Shown here in pieces: positions 1 through 7,776 of a DNA stretch of 63,410 nucleotides (the stretch's first letter is position 1; every line of letters starts with the position of its first letter). The translations under genes and the position numbers were made by a program. The notes under the pieces are model-generated. The model was not told where the DNA came from, did not search any database, and worked only from the letters and a program-made list of their open reading frames with translations. The stretch is from positions 1-63,410 of the forward strand of contig NZ_QMEL01000011.1 of NCBI RefSeq assembly GCF_003390885.1, written 5' to 3'. Origin of the DNA: Pelagibacterium sediminicola (GTDB lineage: Bacteria; Pseudomonadota; Alphaproteobacteria; Rhizobiales; Devosiaceae).

Positions 1-61
1 GAACATCGACCTGGCGCAGCTTCGCGACGATCTCTTCGGGCTTGTGCTTCTTCTGGGGCAT
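1..61 (-). CDS. IS3-family transposase OrfA, N-terminal fragment (runs off the window)
   Basis: Read on the minus strand from the ATG at 61, the frame begins MPQKKHKPEEIVAKLRQVDV. This is the typical start of the helix-turn-helix OrfA protein of IS3-family elements, which binds the IS ends and is extended into OrfAB by frameshifting to make the DDE transposase. Only 20 codons are inside the window. The frame points away from the CBASS operon, and the IS end lies 30-65 bases upstream of the start, as expected for this family. Confidence 0.7.
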   Translation of the reverse strand, partial: MPQKKHKPEEIVAKLRQVDV

Positions 62-90
62 TCCAAAATCCTCTCTAACGGCTAAATAGC

Positions 91-127
91 CTACTTCAGG
101 GAGGACCACTTTTCAGGGGGCAGGCCA
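91..127 (-). mobile_element. Terminal end of an IS3-family insertion sequence
   Basis: On the minus strand from 127 the DNA reads TGGCCTGCCCCCTGAAAAGT and continues GGTCC. It starts with TG and contains the CCCCTGAAAAGTGGTCC core I associate with inverted repeats of this IS3 subgroup. It lies just upstream of the OrfA start at 61. The other IS end is outside the window, so the exact terminus and any target duplication cannot be confirmed. Confidence 0.5.
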
Positions 128-198
128 AAGGAGATCAATAAAAATAATGGCTTTAAGGCCACAGCATTCTCAAACCCACAGAACAGATGGAGAGCACC

Positions 199-270
199 AT
201 GTCGAACAGAACCAGCCCAACCGGGCCTTTCACTTATAAGGAACACCAAAATGAATTCTTTTGTCTCTGA
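199..270 (+). CDS. Possible 23-residue leader ORF overlapping the CD-NTase start
   Basis: A short frame from the ATG at 199 runs to TGA at 268-270 and overlaps the nucleotidyltransferase start at 251 by 20 bases. A GGAGA purine stretch precedes it by a few bases. It encodes a polar peptide with no recognisable domain. Such an overlap could couple translation, but a chance ORF is just as likely. It is included because it sits in the presumed leader of a defence operon, which often needs tight control. Confidence 0.2.
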   Translation: MSNRTSPTGPFTYKEHQNEFFCL

Positions 271-1495
271 AGATCAATTCAACCCCCTCCCTGACCCTAT
301 CGGCGAGCTGTTGGCTGAAATCGCATTCAGCGCCCAACTGCCGCCGTCGTTGTACAAGCTTGCATCCTCCCGAGCCAATTCGGTTTGCACCCACCTTGAT
401 GGGACCGATGCATTTGCCGACCAAATCGAGCATTTTTATCCGCAGGGCTCGATGGCAATCGATGCCACCATTTCGACCCGCGGCACGGATGCCGAGTACG
501 ATATCGACATCGTCGCGCAACTCGGCGGTCGGTTCAGGGGTATGTCCCCCTGCAAAATCCTCGATGAACTTTTTGAAGCCCTTGATGGATATCGAGGTAT
601 GGAGGTCAAGCGTCAGACCCGGTGCGTGACAATCTACTATTCCGATGGCATGCATCTCGATATCACCCCGGCGCTTCGGGAGTACGGAACAGCAGATCGC
701 CAGAGCCTGATTGCTCACGCCAAGGGTCCCTTCGACAGGGATGACGATGAGTTCATCGCCATGAACGCCTACGGTTTCGCTGATTGGTATATCGAACGCA
801 CGCCGATCGAACGAAGGGTGGTCAAGGCTGCCAGTCGGTTCTTCAGCGATGCCGGGCTCCAGGTCCGCGCTGACGCCGACATAGACGAAGTTCCGGACCA
901 AACTCCCTTCACGGTCAAGAACACTGCGACCCTTGCACTGCAGTTGGTCAAGCGTTACCGCAACATCGTCTATGAGAGCGAAAAGGGCCGCATTCCGCCC
1001 TCCGTGATGCTGTCCTGCTTTGCCGGGCACGCTGCGCAGGCCAACATGACGCTGTCCGATATGTTGATCAGGCAGTGCGACTTCATTGCTCGCGAAATGC
1101 GGGCTGCGTCAGTACGTTGGGAAAAAGTGGAAGTCCGCAACCCTCGCCACTACGACGATCTGTTCACGGATCGCTGGCCGAGGGACATCATTCAGCAAGA
1201 CACCTTCGCCCGGAAGCTCGAGGACCTGGCTGAAGGGTTGCGCGTGGCGAAGAGCGGTCGGATGCCAGCCTGGAAGATCAATGATTGGCTTCGGGACATG
1301 TTCGGCAGCCATGTCGTGACCAAGGCTGCAGACGCGATTGCGAAACGCGCTACAGCGATTCAGGAAGGTCGCCATCGATATCGGCCTGACGGCCGCATCG
1401 TGTTGCCTGCCTCGGCAGGGCTCGCATCACCCGCAATCGCCCGCGGCGAAATCCCTTCTCCCAAGCACACCTTCTTCGGAGGAAAGTTGCCATGA
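251..1495 (+). CDS. CBASS cyclic-oligonucleotide synthase (cGAS/DncV-like nucleotidyltransferase, CD-NTase)
   Basis: This 414-residue protein has the CD-NTase active site: a Gly-Ser pair at residues 66-67 (PQGS), the metal-binding DID at 84-86 (EYDIDI) and a third acidic residue at D137 (HLDIT). This spacing is diagnostic of cGAS/DncV-like enzymes, which make cyclic di- or trinucleotides when phage infection is sensed. The ATG at 251 has an AAGGA ribosome site at 238-242. The gene overlaps the next by four bases (ATGA) and leads an operon with an E2-like protein and a patatin effector. The C-terminus (residues 408-414) contains FFGG, possibly the conjugation tail handled by the E2 partner. 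The cyclic product cannot be read from sequence. Confidence 0.88.
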   Translation: MNSFVSEDQFNPLPDPIGELLAEIAFSAQLPPSLYKLASSRANSVCTHLDGTDAFADQIEHFYPQGSMAIDATISTRGTDAEYDIDIVAQLGGRFRGMSPCKILDELFEALDGYRGMEVKRQTRCVTIYYSDGMHLDITPALREYGTADRQSLIAHAKGPFDRDDDEFIAMNAYGFADWYIERTPIERRVVKAASRFFSDAGLQVRADADIDEVPDQTPFTVKNTATLALQLVKRYRNIVYESEKGRIPPSVMLSCFAGHAAQANMTLSDMLIRQCDFIAREMRAASVRWEKVEVRNPRHYDDLFTDRWPRDIIQQDTFARKLEDLAEGLRVAKSGRMPAWKINDWLRDMFGSHVVTKAADAIAKRATAIQEGRHRYRPDGRIVLPASAGLASPAIARGEIPSPKHTFFGGKLP

Positions 1496-1929
1496 GTGTA
1501 GCCCTGTCGATGCGTAAGCAGGCGAAATCGATGGCAAAGGCGTGGCCCCAATTCAAGCGGGCACGCCGACCTCGCCATGGCGGCACATCCTGGATCGGGC
1601 AGGTTCGCCCGCATCTGGGAAATTTCACGGTCGAGATCACATACGGGGAGTCTTTTGAATTCCCCCACGTTCGCGTGCTGCACCCCTTACTGCGTCGCTT
1701 GCCAGAGAATGTCGAAGGCGAGCTCCCTCACGTCTATTGGCAGGCTGACGGTCCAATTCTATGCCTTTTTGACCCTGCACAGGGCGAATGGGACAAGAGC
1801 ATGTTGATCGCCGAAACGACCGTACCATGGATCTTCGATTGGCTGACCTGCTACGAAATCTGGACGATGACCGAGAAGTGGGTCGGCGGCGGCCGACACC
1901 CGGAGTGTGCAATCCAGACGGCGAGGTGA
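1492..1929 (+). CDS. CBASS E2-like conjugation protein (short type II, E2-only)
   Basis: A 145-residue protein with the core of the CBASS E2-like fold: His80 in LPHVY, a candidate catalytic Cys91 in ILCLF, and a conserved C-terminal block (PWIFDWLTCYEIW, then a GGGRH loop). In type II CBASS, ubiquitin-type enzymes attach the C-terminus of the nucleotidyltransferase to a target and so prime it. Full systems have an E1-E2 fusion (Cap2) and a JAB protease (Cap3). Here only the E2 part is present, and no E1 or protease gene follows, which matches the short type II arrangement. It overlaps the synthase by four bases. Assignment rests on motif recall. Confidence 0.75.
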   Translation: MSVALSMRKQAKSMAKAWPQFKRARRPRHGGTSWIGQVRPHLGNFTVEITYGESFEFPHVRVLHPLLRRLPENVEGELPHVYWQADGPILCLFDPAQGEWDKSMLIAETTVPWIFDWLTCYEIWTMTEKWVGGGRHPECAIQTAR

Positions 1930-1933
1930 GGAT

Positions 1934-2989
1934 ATGAACTACGCACCACCCCGCCGCTCGGACGGCACTCAACAGCAATTTCGGCACAAGTTGCCATGGC
2001 CCAAAGACAAACCCTTCCGCATTCTTTCGATCGACGGCGGCGGTATCAAGGGCGTGTTGCCGGCAAGCATTCTTGCCGAGCTCGAGACCCGCTTTCTCAA
2101 TGGACAATCGATTGCAAATTATTTCGACATGATCGCTGGCACATCGACTGGCGGCATCATCGCGCTTGCGCTGTCGAAGGGAACGACGGCTCACCAAGCG
2201 CGCGATATATATCTCGAACGCGGCCGGCACATCTTCCCGGTTCACAAAGGGTGGAAAAAAATTGCGCAAAAGCTGGGTTGGCTATTCCAGATCAAGCACG
2301 ACCAGGAGCGCCTCAAAAACGAGCTCCTCCGTGTCTTCCAGGACAAGAGGCTGGACGATGCCGAGGTTCGCCTGGTCATTCCTGCGTTCAAAGGCACCCA
2401 TGGTGAGCCCTGGATCTACAAGACACCGCACCATCCTGATTTCACGAAGGATCGGACAGAAAAGATGGCGCATGTGGCACTACATACTGCGGCAGCACCC
2501 ACCTTTTATGCCAGCGTGGAGAACGACGGTTACACCATGGTCGACGGTGGCTTGTGGGCGAACAACCCTGTCATGAACGCGCTGGTCGATGCCCTGACTT
2601 GTTACGACCTCGACCCCCATCAGGTTCGCATTCTGAGCCTTGGGACTGGCGACACCTTGCTCTCAACCAAGGGCGTCAAGAACGGCGGGCTGCGCAAGTG
2701 GATCTCACCTGCCTATCTCCGGGGAAAACTTCCTTTGGTCTTCGAGGTGGCTGTGAAGGCGCAGTCCCACAATGCAAACGGGCAGGCCGGACTCTTGGTT
2801 GGGAAACCAAACTTTTTGCGTCTCGATGCCGCCGAGGGTTCAAATCCTATCGAAATCGATGACGTTGAGCGTGCGTGCACCGAGCTGCCGACTGTAGCCA
2901 GGCATGTCGTTGAAGGCTCCGGTCACCGCATCCAGGAGATGTTTCTTCAGGAAGAGGCCGTTGGCTTTGTCAAAAATACGGCTGCCTAG
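1934..2989 (+). CDS. capV: CBASS effector: patatin-like phospholipase (CapV type)
   Basis: A 351-residue patatin. It has the oxyanion loop DGGGIKG (residues 34-40), the nucleophile Ser71 in GTSTG and the catalytic Asp204 in VDGG, the Ser-Asp dyad of the family. CapV-type enzymes bind the cyclic nucleotide made by the upstream synthase and hydrolyse membrane phospholipids, killing or stalling the infected cell. The ATG at 1934 follows the E2 stop by four bases and has a GAGG purine stretch (1923-1926) before it. There is no signal peptide, consistent with a cytosolic effector acting on the inner membrane. Patatins have other roles elsewhere; the operon makes the CBASS role likely. Confidence 0.88.
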   Translation: MNYAPPRRSDGTQQQFRHKLPWPKDKPFRILSIDGGGIKGVLPASILAELETRFLNGQSIANYFDMIAGTSTGGIIALALSKGTTAHQARDIYLERGRHIFPVHKGWKKIAQKLGWLFQIKHDQERLKNELLRVFQDKRLDDAEVRLVIPAFKGTHGEPWIYKTPHHPDFTKDRTEKMAHVALHTAAAPTFYASVENDGYTMVDGGLWANNPVMNALVDALTCYDLDPHQVRILSLGTGDTLLSTKGVKNGGLRKWISPAYLRGKLPLVFEVAVKAQSHNANGQAGLLVGKPNFLRLDAAEGSNPIEIDDVERACTELPTVARHVVEGSGHRIQEMFLQEEAVGFVKNTAA

Positions 2990-3110
2990 CTCCTATTGTT
3001 GTCGCTTGGCGAGACCGTAGATCACCCAGCCGATGCCATTCTTTCAATGATCGGTTTGTTCCTTGCATGGATCCCGGCGATAACCTTGAGATCAACGGGA
3101 GTTCCTACTT

Positions 3111-3680
3111 ATGTCGAGAGTATTTTTCACAGCCGATCATCATTTCGGCCATGCAAACATCCTGCGGTTTTGCGATCGCCGGTTCGACGATATCGATCAC
3201 CATGACCGCTATCTTGAGCAGTGCTGGAATGACACGGTTCGGCCTGAAGACACCGTCTACCACCTTGGCGATTTCGCCTATCGGTCGGACAAGGATGCTG
3301 CACGGAAACGCTTCAATCGGCTGCACGGCACCAAGCATCTGATTGTTGGCAATCACGATGGGCCATGGGTTCGTGAAATGGGCTGGGAAACCGTGGAGAA
3401 GATGGCCGATATCTCGGTGGGCGGGCAACGCATTATACTATGTCACTACGGCCTGCGGGTCTGGAATTCGATGCGTCATGGAGCCTTGATGCTTTACGGG
3501 CATTCCCATAGCCGCCTGCCTGGTAACAGCCAAAGCTGCGACGTTGGGGTCGACGACTGGCAATTCATGCCAGTGGACCTTCCGCAGATTCGCGCGCGCC
3601 TTGCGACACTTCCCAAGCTCATTGTCCATGATGACACGGATGAGTCCGGCCTGGACGAAAGCTCGGGGCTCAAAGTATGA
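3111..3680 (+). CDS. Small calcineurin-like metallophosphoesterase
   Basis: A 189-residue protein with the full set of metallophosphatase motifs: ADHHFGH near residues 8-14, GDFAY, GNHDG, a CHYG histidine and GHSHS near the C-terminus. These ligate two metals and hydrolyse phosphomono- or diesters. Compact proteins of this type are common in phages and mobile islands. It starts 121 bases after the patatin stop and overlaps the next phosphoesterase by four bases, so the two are probably co-transcribed and may belong to the CBASS unit. Substrate unknown; cleavage of the cyclic nucleotide signal or of nucleic acid ends are both possible. Confidence 0.85.
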   Translation: MSRVFFTADHHFGHANILRFCDRRFDDIDHHDRYLEQCWNDTVRPEDTVYHLGDFAYRSDKDAARKRFNRLHGTKHLIVGNHDGPWVREMGWETVEKMADISVGGQRIILCHYGLRVWNSMRHGALMLYGHSHSRLPGNSQSCDVGVDDWQFMPVDLPQIRARLATLPKLIVHDDTDESGLDESSGLKV

Positions 3681-4504
3681 GGCTCTGGACCATCTCGGAT
3701 CTGCATCTTGTGCCGCGCGAGCGATCGAATTTGCGCGAATTCTACGTCGAATCGGTGCCAACAATTCCCGATGCCGATGTCGCCGTTATTGCGGGCGATT
3801 TCACGGACGGTGCCCCCGAGGCTTCCATGGAATGGCTTGCGACCCACATCAAGCCCCGCATGCCTGTGGTGGCGGTGCTCGGCAATCACGATTTCTATGG
3901 GGAGAACCTTGCCGACGCTCGCAAGGCTGCGACCGAGGCAGCCGATCGTTTTGGCATCCATCTGCTCGACGACAGCGCGGTCACCATTGCCGGCGTACGA
4001 TTCATCGGCAGCACCCTCTGGACGGATTATGAGCTGTATGCAGACTGCGATGACGAGCTGCGCCGGAAATACATGTACGCGTGCAAAACCGGCCTGGCTG
4101 ACCACGTCAATATCGGACTGGCGCATGGCAGCCTGGAGCTTTTTTCGCCGCGGCATGCGCTCGAGCTGCATAAGAAATCGCGGTTTTTCCTCGAGGACGA
4201 ACTGCGCCGCGATTTCGACGGCCAGACTGTCGTCGTGACCCATCATGCGCCGCATCCTAATAGTGTCGCCGCCGAATTCGCTGGCGATCCGGTGACCCCG
4301 GGCTTCGTCAGTGACATGTCGGATGTCTTCGCCAGGTTCGACATCGATTTGTGGGTGCACGGGCACACGCATACACCGTTCGATTACACCGTCGATGGGT
4401 GCCGGGTCGTGTGCAATCCGCGAGGGTATAATTTCGAAAGGGTTTTCGATCCTGAAAAAGTCATCGATCTAAGCCGATTCGGTCCCGAGCCACCGGGTTG
4501 GTGA
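3677..4504 (+). CDS. Calcineurin-like metallophosphoesterase
   Basis: A 275-residue protein with SDLHL at residues 7-11, GDFTDG, GNHDFYGEN, THHAPH and GHTHTPFDY, which is a complete metallophosphoesterase active site. It overlaps the previous phosphoesterase by four bases (ATGA) and is the last gene before the tRNA. The two proteins differ in length and motif style, so they are not a recent duplication. No signal peptide is visible, so it should act in the cytosol. The physical link to the CBASS genes is clear; a functional link, such as resetting cyclic nucleotide levels, is only an inference. Confidence 0.85.
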   Translation: MRLWTISDLHLVPRERSNLREFYVESVPTIPDADVAVIAGDFTDGAPEASMEWLATHIKPRMPVVAVLGNHDFYGENLADARKAATEAADRFGIHLLDDSAVTIAGVRFIGSTLWTDYELYADCDDELRRKYMYACKTGLADHVNIGLAHGSLELFSPRHALELHKKSRFFLEDELRRDFDGQTVVVTHHAPHPNSVAAEFAGDPVTPGFVSDMSDVFARFDIDLWVHGHTHTPFDYTVDGCRVVCNPRGYNFERVFDPEKVIDLSRFGPEPPGW

Positions 4505-4696
4505 CTGTGCAAGGAAAGTGAAGCTAAGCGGGTGTTAGCTTGATTTCGGCTCCGGATGCATCAGTATGGATTGGAATTTCACTCCACAGAATTGCAAACG
4601 TGGAGCGGATCAGGTTCCCTAGCACTTGCTCGGTTCCCCATTCGGTTCCCTAACGCAAAAGGGGCCGACGATTTCCCGCCAACCCCTTGAAATCAT
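4505..4696. other. Junction between the accessory island and the tRNA, with three direct repeats
   Basis: This 192-base gap has no credible gene. It carries three near-identical GGTTCCC(T/C) words at 4613, 4632 and 4644, all in the same orientation, just beyond the tRNA 3' end. Tyrosine integrases commonly insert at tRNA 3' ends and bind short direct repeats beside the crossover, so this may be a remnant attachment region. No duplicated tRNA tail is visible in the window to prove it. Confidence 0.4.
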
Positions 4697-4772
4697 TGGT
4701 GGGCCCGGAGGGACTCGAACCCCCAACCAGACCGTTATGAGCGGTCGGCTCTAACCGTTGAGCTACAGGCCC
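4697..4772 (-). tRNA. tRNA-Ile (anticodon CAU)
   Basis: On the minus strand the 76 bases fold as a tRNA. The acceptor stem GGGCCTG (4772-4766) pairs with CGGGCCC, there is a D-arm, a five-pair anticodon stem GACCG/CGGTC with loop CTCATAA, and a T-arm with loop TTCGAGT; CCA is encoded. The CAU anticodon could mean Met. The GTTAGAGC D-arm and the CTCATAA loop resemble the isoleucine-2 tRNA, whose C34 is changed to lysidine by TilS. Its 3' end faces the CBASS island. Confidence 0.85.
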
Positions 4773-4917
4773 CGCAGATTTCCTATGATTTTCATTCCGT
4801 GGTTGCAAGCGGCGATGTTGGACCATTTCGCCTTGTTCTGGGGTTCTGTCTCCATCCTGGCCGCGGTGAGCTTAGCACGGCCCGGACCTTTCGATCACGC
4901 TCCACACCCGCGCACCT

Positions 4918-6435
4918 TCAGGGATTGCCGGTCATCGCAGGTCTGCTTTTCTTCTTGATAAAGGGAGCGACAACCGTCCAAACCAGCAACAGGGCCGAAA
5001 TGAACATCACCGTTGCACTGATCGGACGGTCTATGAAAGTCGCGAAGTCGCCCCGCGAAAGCAGCATGGCGCGGCGGAAATGCTCTTCCATAAGCGGGCC
5101 CAGAACAAAGCCCAGCAACAACGGCGCGGCAGGAAAGGCCAGCCAGCGCATGAGGCAGCCCAGCGCGCCGAAGGCAACGATCATCATCACGTCGAAGCTG
5201 GACGAATTGATCGAATATGTGCCGATGCAGATGAAGACCAGAATTGCCGGGAACAGGAGGTTGTAGGGGACGAGCAGTAGGCGCACCCAAAAACCGATCA
5301 TGGGAATGTTGAGCACCAGAAGCATCAGATTGCCGATCCAGAAGCTCATGATCAGCCCCCAGAACAACCCCGGTTGCTGCGTCATCAGCGAGGGACCCGG
5401 CGAAATGCCGTTGATTGTCAGCGCACCGAGCATCAGCGCCATGGTGGCGCTGCCGGGAATCCCGAGCGCCAACGTGGGAATGAACGCCGTCTGGTCAGCG
5501 GCATTATTGGCCGCCTCGGGCGCCACGACGCCTTCGATGGCCCCCTTGCCGAAGCGGGCCGGCTCCCTGGCGAGCCGCTTTTCGAGCGCATAGGATATAA
5601 ACGAGGCAATGGACGGCCCCGTGCCGGGGAGGGTGCCAAAGAACGACCCCAGCCCTGTGCCGCGGAGAATCGGTATCCACGAGCGGCTCAGGTCTTCCTT
5701 GGTGGGCTTCATCGCCTTGAAGCGTACAGTTGACCTGTCGATCGGCTTGCGATCACTGCCGCCGACGCTGGAAACGACTTCGGCAACACCGAAGAGGCCC
5801 ATCGCGAGGCCCACAAGGCTGATACCGTTGGCGAGTTCGAGAAACCCGAAATTGAAACGGGTCTGACCCGAATAAATATCCATGCCGAAGGTGCCGAGAA
5901 CAATGCCCAGAACCACCATTCCCAGGCCCTTGGCGGCTGATCCATCCGAGATGGCCGAAGCCGCCACCAGCCCCAGCACCATCAGCGCAAAATAGTCCGC
6001 TGACCCGAACTGGAGCGCGTAGCGGGCAATTACGGGTGCAAATCCCATCAGGATGACGATGGCGATCGAGGCGCCGACAAAGGAAGCGACGGTCGTCATC
6101 AGCAGCGCGACGCCGCCCCTGCCTTGCTGAGCCATCGGATAGCCATCGAGGCACGCTACGGCGCTCGAGGTGGTGCCGGGAATGTTCAGCAGGATCGCTG
6201 CGGTAGAACCGCCATAGGCCGTGCCGTACCAGATGCCGCCGAGCATGATGAGCGCGGTCGTGGGGTCGAAATGATAGGTCAGCGGCAACAGCATCGAGAT
6301 GGCGGTGAGCGGCCCGATGCCAGGCAGCACGCCCACCAGCATGCCCACGAACACGCCGACAAAACAGTACAGCAAATTGACGGGCGTGATTGCTGTCTCA
6401 AGTCCGATGGCGATATTTCCGAACAATTCGATCAT
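4918..6435 (-). CDS. tctA: Tripartite tricarboxylate transporter, large membrane subunit TctA
   Basis: About 505 residues, highly hydrophobic, with TctA features such as GVLPGIGPLTAISMLLPLTY and GTTSSAVACLDGYP and a second GTLPGTGPSIASF block in the other half. TctA forms the permease channel that moves tri- or dicarboxylates with sodium or protons after capture by periplasmic TctC. I place the start at 6435 because this ATG overlaps the tctB stop as ATGA; an in-frame ATG also exists at 6444. It is the last gene of the minus-strand cluster. Substrate is not evident from sequence. Confidence 0.92.
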   Translation of the reverse strand: MIELFGNIAIGLETAITPVNLLYCFVGVFVGMLVGVLPGIGPLTAISMLLPLTYHFDPTTALIMLGGIWYGTAYGGSTAAILLNIPGTTSSAVACLDGYPMAQQGRGGVALLMTTVASFVGASIAIVILMGFAPVIARYALQFGSADYFALMVLGLVAASAISDGSAAKGLGMVVLGIVLGTFGMDIYSGQTRFNFGFLELANGISLVGLAMGLFGVAEVVSSVGGSDRKPIDRSTVRFKAMKPTKEDLSRSWIPILRGTGLGSFFGTLPGTGPSIASFISYALEKRLAREPARFGKGAIEGVVAPEAANNAADQTAFIPTLALGIPGSATMALMLGALTINGISPGPSLMTQQPGLFWGLIMSFWIGNLMLLVLNIPMIGFWVRLLLVPYNLLFPAILVFICIGTYSINSSSFDVMMIVAFGALGCLMRWLAFPAAPLLLGFVLGPLMEEHFRRAMLLSRGDFATFIDRPISATVMFISALLLVWTVVAPFIKKKSRPAMTGNP

Positions 6436-6884
6436 AGCGCCCACCGGAACATGATGAAGGGCAGATTGAGCCCCAAAACGAAGATAATGTAGCTCAGAAC
6501 GCTCATCACCACCGAGACGATGATGGCGTTGACGATGCTGAAGCGGCGATCGCCGAGTGAGGAAATCAGAACCAGAATCGTAATTGCGGGTGCCAGTCCG
6601 AAGCGGGGAATGGCAAGTGCAAAACAGACGATCGAGATGAGAACGAAAACGAGGGGTCTGAGCGGCACTTTGCCCCAGCCCGCTGCGTCACGGCGCGAGA
6701 AGGCGGGTATGATCACGAGGATGCCCAGCAGAGCCATGATCACGCCGGCGCCGAACGGGAACATGCCCGGCCCCATGCGCTGCGCAGTGCCCAACGGGTA
6801 GTGCGTCGAAGCATAAAGAGCGACCGCGCTGCCAGCGGCAAGCAGGAGCATCCCTCCCAGAAAATCGCGTTTGTCCTGAATCAT
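6432..6884 (-). CDS. tctB: Tripartite tricarboxylate transporter, small membrane subunit TctB
   Basis: A 150-residue protein with four predicted membrane segments and the usual TctB start (DFLGGMLLLAAGSAVALYAS, then a GTAQRMGPGMFP loop). It partners TctA in the inner membrane. The ATG at 6884 gives the standard family length; longer readings add a non-homologous arginine-rich stretch. It lies 22 bases after the SucD-like gene and overlaps tctA by four bases. Confidence 0.9.
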   Translation of the reverse strand: MIQDKRDFLGGMLLLAAGSAVALYASTHYPLGTAQRMGPGMFPFGAGVIMALLGILVIIPAFSRRDAAGWGKVPLRPLVFVLISIVCFALAIPRFGLAPAITILVLISSLGDRRFSIVNAIIVSVVMSVLSYIIFVLGLNLPFIMFRWAL

Positions 6885-6906
6885 GATGGGCTCCCCGGTT
6901 GAAGCA

Positions 6907-7776
6907 TCATAGTCCGAGTTCCTGCCGCACGGCCTGGGCCGTCGCGAGCGGAGAGATGCAGACGGTGGCGCCGGCTTGCTTGAGGCGCTCGATCTTGGAG
7001 GCTGCCGTCTCCGAGGCATTGCGCGCCAGCGCGCCCGCGTGCCCCAGCGTGCGGCCCTCGGGGGCGCTGCGGCCCACAATCATGGCGAAGACGGGTTTGG
7101 AAAGCCCGCCCATCGCTTCCGCCAACTCGGCCTCCTTGCCCCCCCCGATCTCACCGACCACGACGATGGCATCGGTCTGCGGATCGGCGTCGAACAGGTG
7201 TGCGTATTCGACCGGCCGGCGGCCGACGATGGAGTCCCCACCGATGGAAACCGCCGTGCTCTGGCCCACGCCGTTGGCTGTAAGGGCGCGCAGCATCGCG
7301 ATGGACAGGGTGCCGCTGCGCGAGATCACGCCGACGCGGCCGGGCAGGCCGAATGCTGGCGGCAAACCGCACAGCATGCCCTGCCCCGGGCTCAGGAGCC
7401 CCAGCGCATTGGGGCCGATTACCCAGGTATCTTTGGTACGGGCATAGGCGAGCGCGGGCATGACATCGTGGACCGGAGCGTGTTCTGCTGTCGCCGCCGC
7501 CAGCTTGATGCCGCCATCCGCCGCCTCGACGATGGCGTCGGCCACGCCGAAGGCCGGCGTGTAGATGACAGAGGTATCGGCTCCCGTCTGGCGAACCGCC
7601 TCCGCTACGGTGTCGAACACCGGCAGATCGAGATAGCTCGTGCCACCAGCGCCGGCGGCAACGCCCCCGACAATGGCCGTGCCGGCGTCGCGCATCTGCC
7701 CGATCATGTTCCTGGCATAGGTGGAATGGATGTTCTGGATGATCACGCGACTGTCGCGCTTCAACAGTATGCTCAT
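6907..7776 (-). CDS. Succinyl-CoA ligase alpha-subunit-like protein (SucD family)
   Basis: A 289-residue protein with an N-terminal CoA-binding Rossmann domain (MSILLKRDSRVIIQNI start), the RVGVISRSGTL segment, GEIGG and a GHAGAL motif whose His is the residue phosphorylated during catalysis. SucD family members form an acyl-phosphate and then a CoA thioester together with a SucC-type ATP-grasp subunit, here encoded just upstream with a one-base overlap (TGATG). A housekeeping sucCD normally sits near mdh or the 2-oxoglutarate dehydrogenase genes, so this copy inside a transporter cluster probably activates a different dicarboxylate, such as malate or a substituted succinate. Confidence 0.85.
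   Translation of the reverse strand: MSILLKRDSRVIIQNIHSTYARNMIGQMRDAGTAIVGGVAAGAGGTSYLDLPVFDTVAEAVRQTGADTSVIYTPAFGVADAIVEAADGGIKLAAATAEHAPVHDVMPALAYARTKDTWVIGPNALGLLSPGQGMLCGLPPAFGLPGRVGVISRSGTLSIAMLRALTANGVGQSTAVSIGGDSIVGRRPVEYAHLFDADPQTDAIVVVGEIGGGKEAELAEAMGGLSKPVFAMIVGRSAPEGRTLGHAGALARNASETAASKIERLKQAGATVCISPLATAQAVRQELGL

Noticed and set aside
5-250. Complete insertion sequence
   Set aside because: Only one end and 20 codons of OrfA are present; the rest lies outside the window.
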